DNA of 64,000 bases from contig NZ_QLMH01000003.1 of the NCBI RefSeq assembly GCF_003259935.1, positions 156,628 through 220,627 of the forward strand, given 5' to 3'. Below are positions 56,764-64,000 of the stretch, piece by piece. Each line of letters begins with the position of its first letter. Within the stretch, counting starts at the first letter, position 1. The DNA is from Paranoxybacillus vitaminiphilus. GTDB taxonomy: Bacteria > Bacillota > Bacilli > Bacillales > Anoxybacillaceae. The notes beneath the pieces were generated by a model. It was not told the origin of the DNA and made no database searches. It worked only from the letters and a program-made list of their open reading frames with translations. Made by a program: the position numbers and the translations under genes.

Positions 56764-57255
56764 ATGGATTTACAAAAACTTTATTCCATGCAGCGAATGC
56801 TTGATGAACGCATTGAAACACAACACGGTTTGCAAGATGAAAACTTAGTCGAGAAAAAGATGCTAGCGCTTCTTGTTGAAATCGGGGAACTCGCGAACGA
56901 AACGCGCTGTTTTAAGTTTTGGAGTTTAAAACCGCCGGCATCGCTCGAAAAAGTATTGGAAGAGTATGTAGATGGCTTGCATTTTATTTTATCTTTAGGT
57001 CTTGAATTCAATTTTGTTTATACTGTGGGTAAAATAAAGAAAAAAACGGAAGACGATTCACTTGTCGGACAGTTTTTACGTGTCTTTCAGGCGGTAACCG
57101 AGTTTCAACAAACAAAGTCGCTTGAAGCGTATGAGCGTTTATTCACCAATTATTTGCAGCTTGGGGAACATTTAGGATTCACAAATGAACAAATTGAACA
57201 AGCGTATATGAAAAAAAATGAAGTGAACCATGAACGGCAAAATCAGAATTATTAA
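56764..57255 (+). CDS. Dimeric dUTPase-like protein (MazG-type all-alpha NTP pyrophosphatase)
   Basis: A 163-residue all-helical protein of the dUTPase_2 family. The metal-binding pattern is visible as EIGELANE near residue 40 and EEYVDGLHFI near residue 65 (ExxE and ExxD-type). It should hydrolyse dUTP or a related dNTP. The ATG at 56764 follows GGGGGAGG; an ATG at 56749, which overlaps the ysdA stop, lies before the site. It is probably co-transcribed with ysdA. Confidence 0.85.
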   Translation: MDLQKLYSMQRMLDERIETQHGLQDENLVEKKMLALLVEIGELANETRCFKFWSLKPPASLEKVLEEYVDGLHFILSLGLEFNFVYTVGKIKKKTEDDSLVGQFLRVFQAVTEFQQTKSLEAYERLFTNYLQLGEHLGFTNEQIEQAYMKKNEVNHERQNQNY

Positions 57256-57323
57256 CAAATTTTGTACATGTGAGAACGTTTTCTGTATAATGAGTGGGGA
57301 GTACATAAGAAAGGGGTTCAACG

Positions 57324-58409
57324 ATGAAAAAATTAGATGAAACGTTAATGATGCTGAAAGAGTTAACCGATGCAAAAGGCGTACCGGGCAATGAGCGTGA
57401 AGCACGTGAAGTAATGAAAAAATACATAGCTCCATATGCCGATGAAGTGACGACAGATGGTCTTGGCAGTTTAATTGCGAAAAAGGCTGGCAAAGCAGAT
57501 GGACCAAAAATTATGGTCGCCGGTCATTTAGATGAAGTCGGTTTTATGGTGACGCAAATTGATGAAAAAGGATTTATCCGCTTCCAACCGCTTGGCGGCT
57601 GGTGGGGACAAGTGATGCTCGCACAGCGCGTAACCATCATGACAAAGAAAGGCGATATTACAGGTGTCATCGGCTCGAAGCCGCCGCATATTTTACCACC
57701 GGAAGCGCGCAAAAAGCCGGTTGACATTAAAGATATGTTTATTGATATTGGCGCTTCAAGCCGTGACGAAGCAATGGAGTGGGGCGTTCGCCCGGGAGAT
57801 TCGATCGTTCCATACTTTGAATTCACCGTCATGAACAATGAAAAAATGCTGCTTGCGAAAGCATGGGATAACCGCATCGGCTGTGCGATTGCGATTGACG
57901 TGTTAAAGCAATTAAAAGATGTCGAACACCCAAACGTTGTATACGGTGTCGGTACGGTACAAGAAGAAGTCGGTTTGCGCGGCGCGAAAACATCGGCAAA
58001 CTTCATCGAGCCGGATATTGCGTTTGCAGTGGATGTCGGTGTTGCCGGAGATATGCCTGGTGTTTCCGAAAAAGAAGCCATGGGCAAACTTGGTGCTGGT
58101 CCGCATATCGTTTTATACGATGCAACGCTTGTATCTCATAAAGGGTTGCGCGAGTTTGTCATTAACGTAGCGGAAGAATTAAACATCCCTTACCATTTCG
58201 ATGCGATGCCGGGCGGGGGGACAGATGCCGGTGCGATTCATATGACCGCAAGCGGTGTGCCTGCGTTAACGATCGCGATTCCAACCCGCTACATCCATTC
58301 TCATGCGGCCATGCTTCACCGTGACGACTACGAAAACACAGTGAGACTTCTTGTTGAAGTCATTAAACGCTTGGATGCAGAAAAAGTGAAAGAGATTACG
58401 TTTGATTAA
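57324..58409 (+). CDS. ysdC: M42-family aminopeptidase YsdC
   Basis: A 361-residue metal-dependent glutamyl/broad aminopeptidase. Binuclear ligands can be placed: His in AGHLDEVGF, Asp in AWDNRIG, Glu pair in VQEEVGLRG, Asp in AVDVGV and His in [10 protein letters not shown]42 enzymes form large tetrahedral complexes that trim peptides. The ATG follows AAAGGGG. Confidence 0.93.
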   Translation: MKKLDETLMMLKELTDAKGVPGNEREAREVMKKYIAPYADEVTTDGLGSLIAKKAGKADGPKIMVAGHLDEVGFMVTQIDEKGFIRFQPLGGWWGQVMLAQRVTIMTKKGDITGVIGSKPPHILPPEARKKPVDIKDMFIDIGASSRDEAMEWGVRPGDSIVPYFEFTVMNNEKMLLAKAWDNRIGCAIAIDVLKQLKDVEHPNVVYGVGTVQEEVGLRGAKTSANFIEPDIAFAVDVGVAGDMPGVSEKEAMGKLGAGPHIVLYDATLVSHKGLREFVINVAEELNIPYHFDAMPGGGTDAGAIHMTASGVPALTIAIPTRYIHSHAAMLHRDDYENTVRLLVEVIKRLDAEKVKEITFD

Positions 58410-58413
58410 TAAA

Positions 58414-58445
58414 GAAAAAGCCGGCGTGCCTTCGCTGGCTTTTTC
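58414..58445 (+). terminator. Terminator after ysdC
   Basis: GAAAAAGCCGGCG (58414-58426) pairs with CGCTGGCTTTTTC (58433-58445, one G-U), ending in a T tract. Confidence 0.88.
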
Positions 58446-58540
58446 TAATTTATATAAAAAAAGTTTATTTATGTAAAGTAATTATTTACAATAAAAAAGT
58501 GAGAAAGAACACTTATTTGATAGAAGGGATGAACGATACA

Positions 58541-59095
58541 ATGTCTAAGCTGCAGGAAGAGATTTTATCATGGGGAAAAGCGATCGTTATTGCAATCTTT
58601 ATAGCATTAGTTATAAGAAATTTATTTTTTGCTCCTTATGTGGTGAAAGGGGAATCGATGCTTCCTAATCTGCAAAATGACAATCGGCTAATCGTCAGCA
58701 AGCTCAATAAATTCGCTGGCTATCATCGATTTGACATCGTTGTATTCGAGGCTCCCGACTCTTCAGAAAAATATATTAAAAGAATCATTGGCTTGCCGGG
58801 AGATACAGTTGAGATGAAAAACGATACATTATACATTAACGGCAAGGCTTACGACGAACCGTACCTTAAAGAGCTGAAAGATAAAAAAATGGCTGGCAGC
58901 CTTCTTACATGGGATTTTACTTTGAACGAGGTTGCAGGTAAGAAAGTAATTCCGGAAGGTTATGTCTTTGTGTTAGGCGACAACCGCCCAAAAAGTAAAG
59001 ATAGCCGGCACTTTGGACTGCTGCCGATGAAAGATATTGTCGGGAAGGCTGTATTTCGTATATGGCCGCTTGAGCAAGCGGGATTAGTTCAATGA
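58541..59095 (+). CDS. Type I signal peptidase
   Basis: A 184-residue membrane-anchored signal peptidase of the SipS/SipT kind. One membrane segment spans about 11-30, catalytic Ser39 is in KGESMLPN and Lys80 in YIKRIIGLPGD, and GDNRPKSKDSR is box E. It removes signal peptides from secreted pre-proteins. The ATG at 58541 is 8-9 nt from GAAGGG; the ATG at 58529 overlaps that site. Confidence 0.95.
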   Translation: MSKLQEEILSWGKAIVIAIFIALVIRNLFFAPYVVKGESMLPNLQNDNRLIVSKLNKFAGYHRFDIVVFEAPDSSEKYIKRIIGLPGDTVEMKNDTLYINGKAYDEPYLKELKDKKMAGSLLTWDFTLNEVAGKKVIPEGYVFVLGDNRPKSKDSRHFGLLPMKDIVGKAVFRIWPLEQAGLVQ

Positions 59096-59256
59096 GGGAA
59101 GTTAGCAGAGAGATGATAAAAAGAGATAACTTATTATAATCTTACATATTTTTCGTTTTCAACGTGAATGTTTACACAGTTCTTCTAAAAGCAAACAAAG
59201 AAATAAGTGAGCTCTGTTTATAAGCAATACGTTGAACATTAAGTTTAACATGTTCC

Positions 59257-59304
59257 CCGAGAAGTCTCCCGCCTCTAAGCGGAGTATAGGGGGGAGAGGT
59301 TCAT
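59257..59304 (+). repeat. 48-nt hairpin repeat, copy C
   Basis: CCGAGAAGTCTCCC...GGGGGGAGAGGTTCAT, in the same form as copies A and B. CTCCC and GGGAG arms pair, with inner CCT/AGG. A long palindrome starts 47 nt downstream. Confidence 0.8.
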
Positions 59305-59351
59305 TCATAGCTGTATGGATTTCTTTGGGAGTCGTGTAACAAATACAAAAA

Positions 59352-59443
59352 GGAGGCTGACCCGAAAGCGAATGCCATCCTCCATAACTGCTAAATATAT
59401 TGTGAGTTATGCGTGAGGTCAGACACTTATGAGTCAGCCCTCA
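59352..59443 (+). repeat. Long palindrome family member between the signal peptidase gene and sspI
   Basis: GGAGGCTGACCC faces GAGTCAGCCCTC; CATAACT pairs with AGTTATG, CCTC with GAGG, and the right half carries TATATTGTG...GCGTGAGGTCAGACACTTATGAGTCAGCC, nearly matching the copies at 38593, 49045 and 61337. The rest of 59096-59464 shows no gene. Confidence 0.8.
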
Positions 59444-59464
59444 TCATTATAGAAAATTTTAGCC

Positions 59465-59674
59465 CTATTGTTTCACCGCTTGTTCGAGTATTGAAAGCAT
59501 CATCTCTTTTTGCTGTTCATTCGAATGGTTCCAAATCGCTTCAAAAAGCACGCCCAAGCCCGGAAGCATTTTTTCCTCATCGCGCTGAATTGCATCGACA
59601 ATCGTATCCTCTAACTGTTCCTTTGTATTATTTGCCACATTTTCCATAATCGCATGACGTAAATTTAAATCCAT
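59465..59674 (-). CDS. sspI: Small acid-soluble spore protein SspI
   Basis: A 69-residue protein beginning [17 protein letters not shown], matching the SspI family, a minor spore-core protein made in the forespore under SigG. The ATG at 59674 follows GAGGTG on the minus strand; a longer open frame reaching 59752 has no site. Divergent from the rRNA methyltransferase gene, as in B. subtilis. Confidence 0.93.
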   Translation of the reverse strand: MDLNLRHAIMENVANNTKEQLEDTIVDAIQRDEEKMLPGLGVLFEAIWNHSNEQQKEMMLSILEQAVKQ

Positions 59675-59770
59675 CTTTTTCACCTCGTTGTTATGTATTA
59701 CACGTTTATTTTTTGTTATAATTTCGTTTATTATGTATAAGGAAATGTTCAAAGCAAAGGAGAATTCAAT

Positions 59771-60526
59771 TTGAAACGAATTGAATCAACAAAAAATCCA
59801 CAAGTCAAACAGTGGAAAAAATTATTAACGAAAAAAGAACGGGAAAAAACCGGTTTGTTTATCATTGAAGGGTTTCATTTAGTTGAGGAAGCGTTAAAAA
59901 GCGGTGTTCACATTGTAGAAATCGTTCTTGATGAGAAAAAAGAAATTCTATCAAACTGGAATGTCGATAACATTCCAATAACTTTAGTGACGGAAGAAAT
60001 TATGAAAGCAATCAGCGATACGGAAACACCGCAAGGAATCGCTGCTGTATGCAAACAGTTCACATATGAACAAATCGACTGGGGAAAAGCCAATGTGCTG
60101 CTTATTGATGCCGTGCAAGATCCCGGAAATGTCGGGACAATGATTCGTACTGCCGATGCAGCAGGAATAGATGCCGTCATACTCGGAGAAGGCTGTGTTG
60201 ACTTGTACAATCCGAAAGTCATTCGCGCCACGCAAGGCTCGCTGTTCCACCTTCCGATTATTCGCGGAAACCTTCGTGAATGGATACAAACATTAAAAGA
60301 ACAGCAAGTCCATATTTACGGCACAGCTTTAGAAAACGGAGAAGATTACAAACAAGTGGAGCCGAAAGAGCCGTTTGCCCTTCTTGTCGGAAACGAAGGC
60401 AGCGGCGTCAACAAAGACTTGCTTCAGCTCACCACGAGAAATTTGTACATTCCGATTTACGGCAAATCCGAATCATTAAACGTCGCTGTTGCCACAGGAA
60501 TTTTGCTTTATTATTTGCGCGGATAG
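59771..60526 (+). CDS. ysgA: TrmH/SpoU-family RNA methyltransferase YsgA
   Basis: A 251-residue knotted (SPOUT) 2'-O-methyltransferase. An N-terminal substrate-binding domain ([19 protein letters not shown]) precedes the catalytic domain with motif 1 [16 protein letters not shown] near 117, motif 2 LVGNEGSGV near 204 and motif 3 [13 protein letters not shown] near 228. It probably modifies rRNA; the exact nucleotide is not evident. It starts with TTG after AAAGGAGA. Confidence 0.93.
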   Translation: MKRIESTKNPQVKQWKKLLTKKEREKTGLFIIEGFHLVEEALKSGVHIVEIVLDEKKEILSNWNVDNIPITLVTEEIMKAISDTETPQGIAAVCKQFTYEQIDWGKANVLLIDAVQDPGNVGTMIRTADAAGIDAVILGEGCVDLYNPKVIRATQGSLFHLPIIRGNLREWIQTLKEQQVHIYGTALENGEDYKQVEPKEPFALLVGNEGSGVNKDLLQLTTRNLYIPIYGKSESLNVAVATGILLYYLRG

Positions 60527-60566
60527 CCGTAAAATATAAATAAACGTATAAAAGGAGACGATCAAA

Positions 60567-61118
60567 ATGGAGGAAATTAAAGCATTGTTCAATGCGGTGA
60601 TTGAGCGTCTCGATGTACAAAACGCCCATATCGAACAAATGAAGATCGACATTGCCCAATTGCAAGGAGACATGAAGCAAGTAAAAGAAGACGTCGCTGT
60701 ATTAAAACGAGACGTTGCTGTGTTAAAAGAAGACGTCGCCGTATTAAAAAAGGATGTGGCTGAATTAAAAGAAGATGTCGCCGTGTTAAAAGAAGACGTT
60801 GCTGTGTTAAAAGAAGACGTCGCCGTATTAAAAAAGGATGTGGCTGAATTAAAAGAAGATGTCGCCGTGTTAAAAGAAGACGTTGCTGTGTTAAAAGAAG
60901 ACGTCGCCGTATTAAAAAAGGATGTGGCTGAATTAAAAGAAGATGTCGCCGTGTTAAAAGAAGACGTTGCTGTGTTAAAAGAAGATGTCGCTGTGTTAAA
61001 ACGAGACATTTCCAGTCTCAAAGAAGGACAAGCTCGTCAAGATAAAATACTTGAACGGCTTTCTGTCCGTTCGATCGAACAGGAAGCCGAGATTGTGGAA
61101 TTGCGGCGAATGAGATAG
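60567..61118 (+). CDS. Heptad-repeat coiled-coil protein with tandem DNA repeat
   Basis: 183 residues, soluble. Residues 1-40 (IKALFNAVIERLDVQNAHIEQMKID) and the last 30 are non-repetitive; about 40-150 are consecutive heptads such as KEDVAVL, KKDVAEL and KRDVAVL, giving an unbroken parallel or trimeric coiled coil. At DNA level an 84-bp unit of four heptads is repeated three times perfectly (60732-60983). Function unknown; it may be a scaffold or tether. AAAAGGAGAC precedes the ATG. It lies 40 nt after ysgA. Confidence 0.85.
   Translation: MEEIKALFNAVIERLDVQNAHIEQMKIDIAQLQGDMKQVKEDVAVLKRDVAVLKEDVAVLKKDVAELKEDVAVLKEDVAVLKEDVAVLKKDVAELKEDVAVLKEDVAVLKEDVAVLKKDVAELKEDVAVLKEDVAVLKEDVAVLKRDISSLKEGQARQDKILERLSVRSIEQEAEIVELRRMR
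60732..60983 (+). repeat. Perfect 84-bp x 3 tandem repeat
   Basis: Units begin at 60732, 60816 and 60900 with GACGTCGCCGTATTAAAA and are identical, including silent positions, which points to recent expansion. Each contains four 21-bp subunits, and flanking diverged 21-bp units extend from about 60690 to 61010. Confidence 0.95.
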
Positions 61119-61143
61119 CATCGCAGCTTTAGGCAGGTAAAGG

Positions 61144-61172
61144 TTGCAACGCTCCTTTTGTTTGCCTATAAT
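61144..61172 (+). promoter_or_regulatory. SigA-type promoter for pheST
   Basis: TTGCAA (61144-61149), a 17-nt spacer and a perfect TATAAT (61167-61172). Transcription would start near 61179 and run through a leader of about 450 nt. Confidence 0.85.
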
Positions 61173-61220
61173 ATAATGGAGCGATTATCTGAACGTAATG
61201 GATGTAAAAAATAAGGAAAA

Positions 61221-61602
61221 CAACGATGATAGAGAAGAGTAGCTTGCCGCTCGCCATCCAGGGAGAAAACGCCGTAGACTGGGAGCGTTTTTATGGTAGA
61301 AGCAAGTGAATTCACCTCTGGAGTTGACACTTGGACGAGGCTGACCTGAATCAAGCGTCAGACCCCGCAACCACAATATATAGGTATGTAACACTATATA
61401 TTATGGATTGCGTGTGAGGTTAGGCACTTATTGACCAGTCTCTAAAGGTGTTCCGGTTTACGCCGTTATCGCAATGAAGTGAACAGCGCTTTTTCATAAG
61501 TTTTGTTTTCGTCTACCTGTGAATGCACAAAACTTATGTGGCGCTGTTAACAAGGGTGGTACCGCGATTTCACTCGTCCCTTGCCTAAGGGGCGAGTTTT
61601 TT
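61221..61602 (+). ncRNA. T-box riboswitch of pheST (phenylalanine) interrupted by a palindrome
   Basis: Stem I carries the 5' AGAGAAGAGTAG element (61231-61242) and the specifier TTC (61311-61313) in GTGAATTCACC. The CCGTTATC element is at 61462-61469. Stem III pairs AACAGCGC with GCGCTGTT, the perfect antiterminator motif AGGGTGGTACCGCG is at 61553-61566, and the terminator pairs CTCGTCCCTT (61573-61582) with AAGGGGCGAG (61587-61596) before T6. Between Stem I and CCGTTATC, where Stem II belongs, lies a 106-nt palindrome of the intergenic family. Confidence 0.93.
61337..61442 (+). repeat. Long palindrome family member inside the pheS T-box leader
   Basis: GAGGCTGACC (61337-61346) and GACCAGTCTC (61433-61442) are the outer arms; GCGTCAGACC faces GGTTAGGC and CAATATATAG faces CTATATATTATGG. 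Flanking ACAC (61327-61330) and GTGT (61448-61451) can pair, so the element sits as an extended Stem II. It has no T run, as needed for readthrough. Confidence 0.85.
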
Positions 61603-61630
61603 ATTTGAAAAAAAAGGAGGAATGTGGTGT

Positions 61631-62665
61631 ATGAAAGAACAATTACAACAACTTCAGCAAGAAGCGCTTGAGAAAATCGCTCAAGCAAGCGATTTAAAAA
61701 CGCTTAATGATGTTCGTGTCGCTTATCTTGGCAAAAAAGGTCCGATTACGGAAGTGCTTCGCGGCATGGGGAAATTATCGCCAGAAGAGCGTCCGATGAT
61801 AGGAGCATTAGCGAATGAAGTACGCGAAGCGATTCAATCCGCATTAGAAGAAAAACAAGCGAAATTAGAACAAGAAGAAATCGAGAAAAAATTAGCTTCC
61901 GAGGCGATTGATGTAACGCTTCCGGGACGTCCGGTGCGGCTTGGAAATCACCATCCTTTAACAAGAGTCATTGAAGAAATCGAAGACTTGTTTATCGGCA
62001 TGGGCTATACGATTGCCGAAGGACCGGAAGTAGAGAAAGACTACTACAACTTCGAGGCGTTAAACTTGCCGAAAGGCCATCCTGCACGTGATATGCAAGA
62101 TTCTTTTTATATTACGGAAGAAATTTTGCTTCGTACGCATACATCACCGGTGCAGGCGCGCACGATGGAAAAGCATAAAGGCCGCGGCCCGGTGAAAATC
62201 ATCTGTCCGGGTAAAGTGTATCGCCGTGATAATGACGATGCAACACACTCTCATCAATTTACGCAAATTGAAGGGCTTGTCGTTGACGAAAACATTCGTA
62301 TGAGCGATCTGAAAGGCACGCTTCAAGCGTTTGCGAAAAAAATATTCGGTGAAGACCGGGAAATCCGTTTCCGTCCAAGCTTCTTCCCGTTCACGGAGCC
62401 ATCTGTTGAAGTGGACGTCTCCTGCTTTAACTGCGGCGGTCATGGCTGTAACGTATGTAAAGGAACAGGCTGGATTGAAATTTTAGGTGCCGGTATGGTT
62501 CATCCGAATGTTCTTGAAATGGCGGGCTTTGATTCAAAAAAATATACAGGCTTTGCCTTTGGTATGGGGCCTGAGCGAATTGCGATGTTGAAATACGGCA
62601 TTGATGATATCCGTCATTTCTATCAAAACGACCTTCGTTTCTTACAACAATTCAATCGCGCGTAA
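61631..62665 (+). CDS. pheS: Phenylalanyl-tRNA synthetase alpha subunit
   Basis: A 344-residue class II subunit: N-terminal coiled coil (1-85), then the catalytic core with [12 protein letters not shown] near 175, [18 protein letters not shown] near 201 and [18 protein letters not shown] near the end. A CNVC-type cysteine cluster ([16 protein letters not shown]) near 275 may bind zinc. The ATG at 61631 is chosen because AAAGGAGG (61613-61620) is too close to 61622. T-box controlled and followed by pheT. Confidence 0.97.
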   Translation: MKEQLQQLQQEALEKIAQASDLKTLNDVRVAYLGKKGPITEVLRGMGKLSPEERPMIGALANEVREAIQSALEEKQAKLEQEEIEKKLASEAIDVTLPGRPVRLGNHHPLTRVIEEIEDLFIGMGYTIAEGPEVEKDYYNFEALNLPKGHPARDMQDSFYITEEILLRTHTSPVQARTMEKHKGRGPVKIICPGKVYRRDNDDATHSHQFTQIEGLVVDENIRMSDLKGTLQAFAKKIFGEDREIRFRPSFFPFTEPSVEVDVSCFNCGGHGCNVCKGTGWIEILGAGMVHPNVLEMAGFDSKKYTGFAFGMGPERIAMLKYGIDDIRHFYQNDLRFLQQFNRA

Positions 62666-62679
62666 AGGGAGGGATTTAC

Positions 62680-64000
62680 ATGCTAGTATCATATAAATGG
62701 CTGCAAGAATACGTTGATTTAACGGGAATAACAGCAAAAGAATTAGCCGAGAAAATTACAAAAAGCGGCATCGAAGTCGAAAATGTCGAAATACTAAATA
62801 AAGGTGTAAAAGGTGTTGTTATCGGTCATGTGCTTGAACGTGAGCAGCATCCAAATGCCGATAAATTAAGCAAATGTTTAGTTGATATTGGTGAAGGAGA
62901 GCCGGTGCAAATCATTTGCGGCGCTCCGAATGTAGCGAAAGGACAAAAGGTAGCCGTTGCGAAAGTTGGCGCGGTATTGCCCGGGAACTTCAAAATTAAG
63001 AAAGCGAAACTTCGCGGCGAAGAATCAAATGGTATGATTTGTTCACTGCAAGAGCTTGGCATTGAATCCAAATTTGTTGCGAAAGAATATGCAGACGGCA
63101 TTTTCGTCTTCCCAAGCGATGTGCCTGTTGGTGCTGATGCGTTAGCGCTATTAAACTTAGACGATGAAGTGTTAGAACTTGGTTTAACACCAAACCGTGC
63201 CGATTGCTTAAGCATGATTGGGGTTGCTTATGAAGTAGCGGCAATTTTAGGTCGGGAAGTGAAATTGCCATCCGTGGAACTTGAAGAAACAAACGAAAGC
63301 GTTCATGATTATATTTCTGTCAAAGTAGAAGCAACGGAAGACAATCCGCTTTACGCAGCACGCATTGTGAAAAACGTGAAAATCGGTCCATCGCCGCTAT
63401 GGATGCAAACAAGACTTATGGCAGCCGGGATTCGTCCGCATAACAATGTTGTCGATATTACGAACTACATTTTATTAGAGTACGGTCAGCCGCTTCATGC
63501 TTTTGATTATGACCGGCTCGGTTCAAAAGAAATTTTAGTGCGCCGCGCGAAAGCAGGCGAAAAAATCGTTACACTTGATGATGTGGAAAGAACGTTAACA
63601 GAAAACCATCTTGTCATTACAAACGGAACAGAACCGGTTGCCCTTGCCGGTGTGATGGGCGGCGCTAATTCGGAAGTACAAAACGATACAACAACGGTAT
63701 TAATTGAATCAGCTTATTTTACAAGCGCAACGATTCGCAAAGCGTCCAAAGACCACGGCTTGCGCAGTGAAGCAAGCACGCGCTTTGAAAAAGGCATCGA
63801 TCCGGCGCGCACAAAAGAAGCATTAGATCGTGCCGCCGCATTAATGGCCGAGTATGCCGGAGGCGAAATTGTCAGCGGTGTTGCCGAAGTAAATACGCTA
63901 AAACAAGAAGAAATTGTCGTTACGATTACGATTGACCGTATCAACAGTGTGTTAGGAACAGCAATCACAAAAGAAGAAGTAGCGAACATTTTAACGAACT
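62680..64000 (+). CDS. pheT: Phenylalanyl-tRNA synthetase beta subunit (partial, runs off the window)
   Basis: The first 440 codons are present and open; the stop is beyond the window. The N-terminus [14 protein letters not shown] is typical, followed by an EMAP-like tRNA-binding OB domain (about 40-150; [10 protein letters not shown]) and the B3/B4 editing domain from about 210 ([13 protein letters not shown] near 360). The ATG lies 8 nt after AAAGGGAGGG and 14 nt after pheS, so the two are co-translated. Confidence 0.95.
   Translation, partial: MLVSYKWLQEYVDLTGITAKELAEKITKSGIEVENVEILNKGVKGVVIGHVLEREQHPNADKLSKCLVDIGEGEPVQIICGAPNVAKGQKVAVAKVGAVLPGNFKIKKAKLRGEESNGMICSLQELGIESKFVAKEYADGIFVFPSDVPVGADALALLNLDDEVLELGLTPNRADCLSMIGVAYEVAAILGREVKLPSVELEETNESVHDYISVKVEATEDNPLYAARIVKNVKIGPSPLWMQTRLMAAGIRPHNNVVDITNYILLEYGQPLHAFDYDRLGSKEILVRRAKAGEKIVTLDDVERTLTENHLVITNGTEPVALAGVMGGANSEVQNDTTTVLIESAYFTSATIRKASKDHGLRSEASTRFEKGIDPARTKEALDRAAALMAEYAGGEIVSGVAEVNTLKQEEIVVTITIDRINSVLGTAITKEEVANILTN

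Noticed and set aside
60690-61010. Regular repeats resembling a CRISPR array
   Set aside because: Units are contiguous 21-bp coding heptads without unique spacers, and no cas genes are present.
60476-61021. Long minus-strand frame of 181 residues opposite the coiled-coil gene
   Set aside because: It mirrors the 21-bp repeats (repeats of FNTATSS), has no ribosome-binding site, and runs into the ysgA 3' end. It is a by-product of repeat periodicity.

Overview
The window is a low-GC Gram-positive chromosome segment from the family Bacillaceae. The gene order follows the Bacillus subtilis ytcI-to-pheT region almost gene for gene. Codon use, AT-rich spacers, spore genes (ytfJ, ytrH, ytrI, ytvI, ytxC, sspI) and a Pol I with a decayed proofreading domain point to the thermophilic Geobacillus/Parageobacillus/Anoxybacillus group. 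That placement is inferred from synteny and protein character, not from a database search.

Layout. 0-9.2 kb: acyl-CoA synthetase, NAD kinase (minus), sppA, yteJ, ytfI, ytfJ, tpx, ytxK, ackA, moaB. 9.2-21.9 kb: argGH behind two ARG-box-like sites, a universal stress protein, several small or unrecognised genes, ald, an M24 peptidase, ytkL, ytoI, ytpI, nrnA and the sporulation pair ytrHI. 22-32.9 kb: dnaE, malic enzyme, a GntR/FadR-type regulator, accDA, pfkA-pyk, fxsA. 33-41.8 kb: ytvI, ytwI, the citZ-icd-mdh TCA block, a MaoC-like gene under a cre, phoPR. 42-52.5 kb: polA-mutM-coaE, gapB with two CcpN-type boxes, speD, nrdR-dnaB-dnaI, ytxC. 52.6-64 kb: thrS (T-box), infC-rpmI-rplT (L20 leader, AUU start), ysdA, a dUTPase-like gene, an M42 peptidase, signal peptidase, sspI, an rRNA methyltransferase, a heptad-repeat coiled-coil gene, and pheS-pheT (T-box; pheT runs off the window).

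The core genes link carbon flow (ackA, pfkA, pyk, citZ, icd, mdh, malic enzyme, gapB), fatty-acid initiation (accDA), replication and repair (dnaE, polA, mutM, dnaB, dnaI), translation (thrS, infC, rpmI, rplT, pheST) and sporulation. Sequence motifs suggest control by CcpA, CcpN, ArgR/AhrC, a FadR-like factor, tRNA-sensing T-boxes and L20 feedback.

The least ordinary content is between the genes. About 13 copies of a long imperfect palindrome (usually 90-130 nt; nested blocks with outer arms like GAGGCTGACC/GGTCAGCCTC and inner arms like GGTCTGACCTCACG) lie at gene 3' ends. One copy is embedded inside the pheS T-box leader between Stem I and the downstream T-box elements, where Stem II should be. 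A short form and the nrnA/ytrI terminator look like derivatives. A second family, a 48-nt hairpin repeat (3 copies), is found each time within 50 nt of a member of the first family. No rRNA or tRNA genes, CRISPR array, phage or complete insertion sequence were seen.
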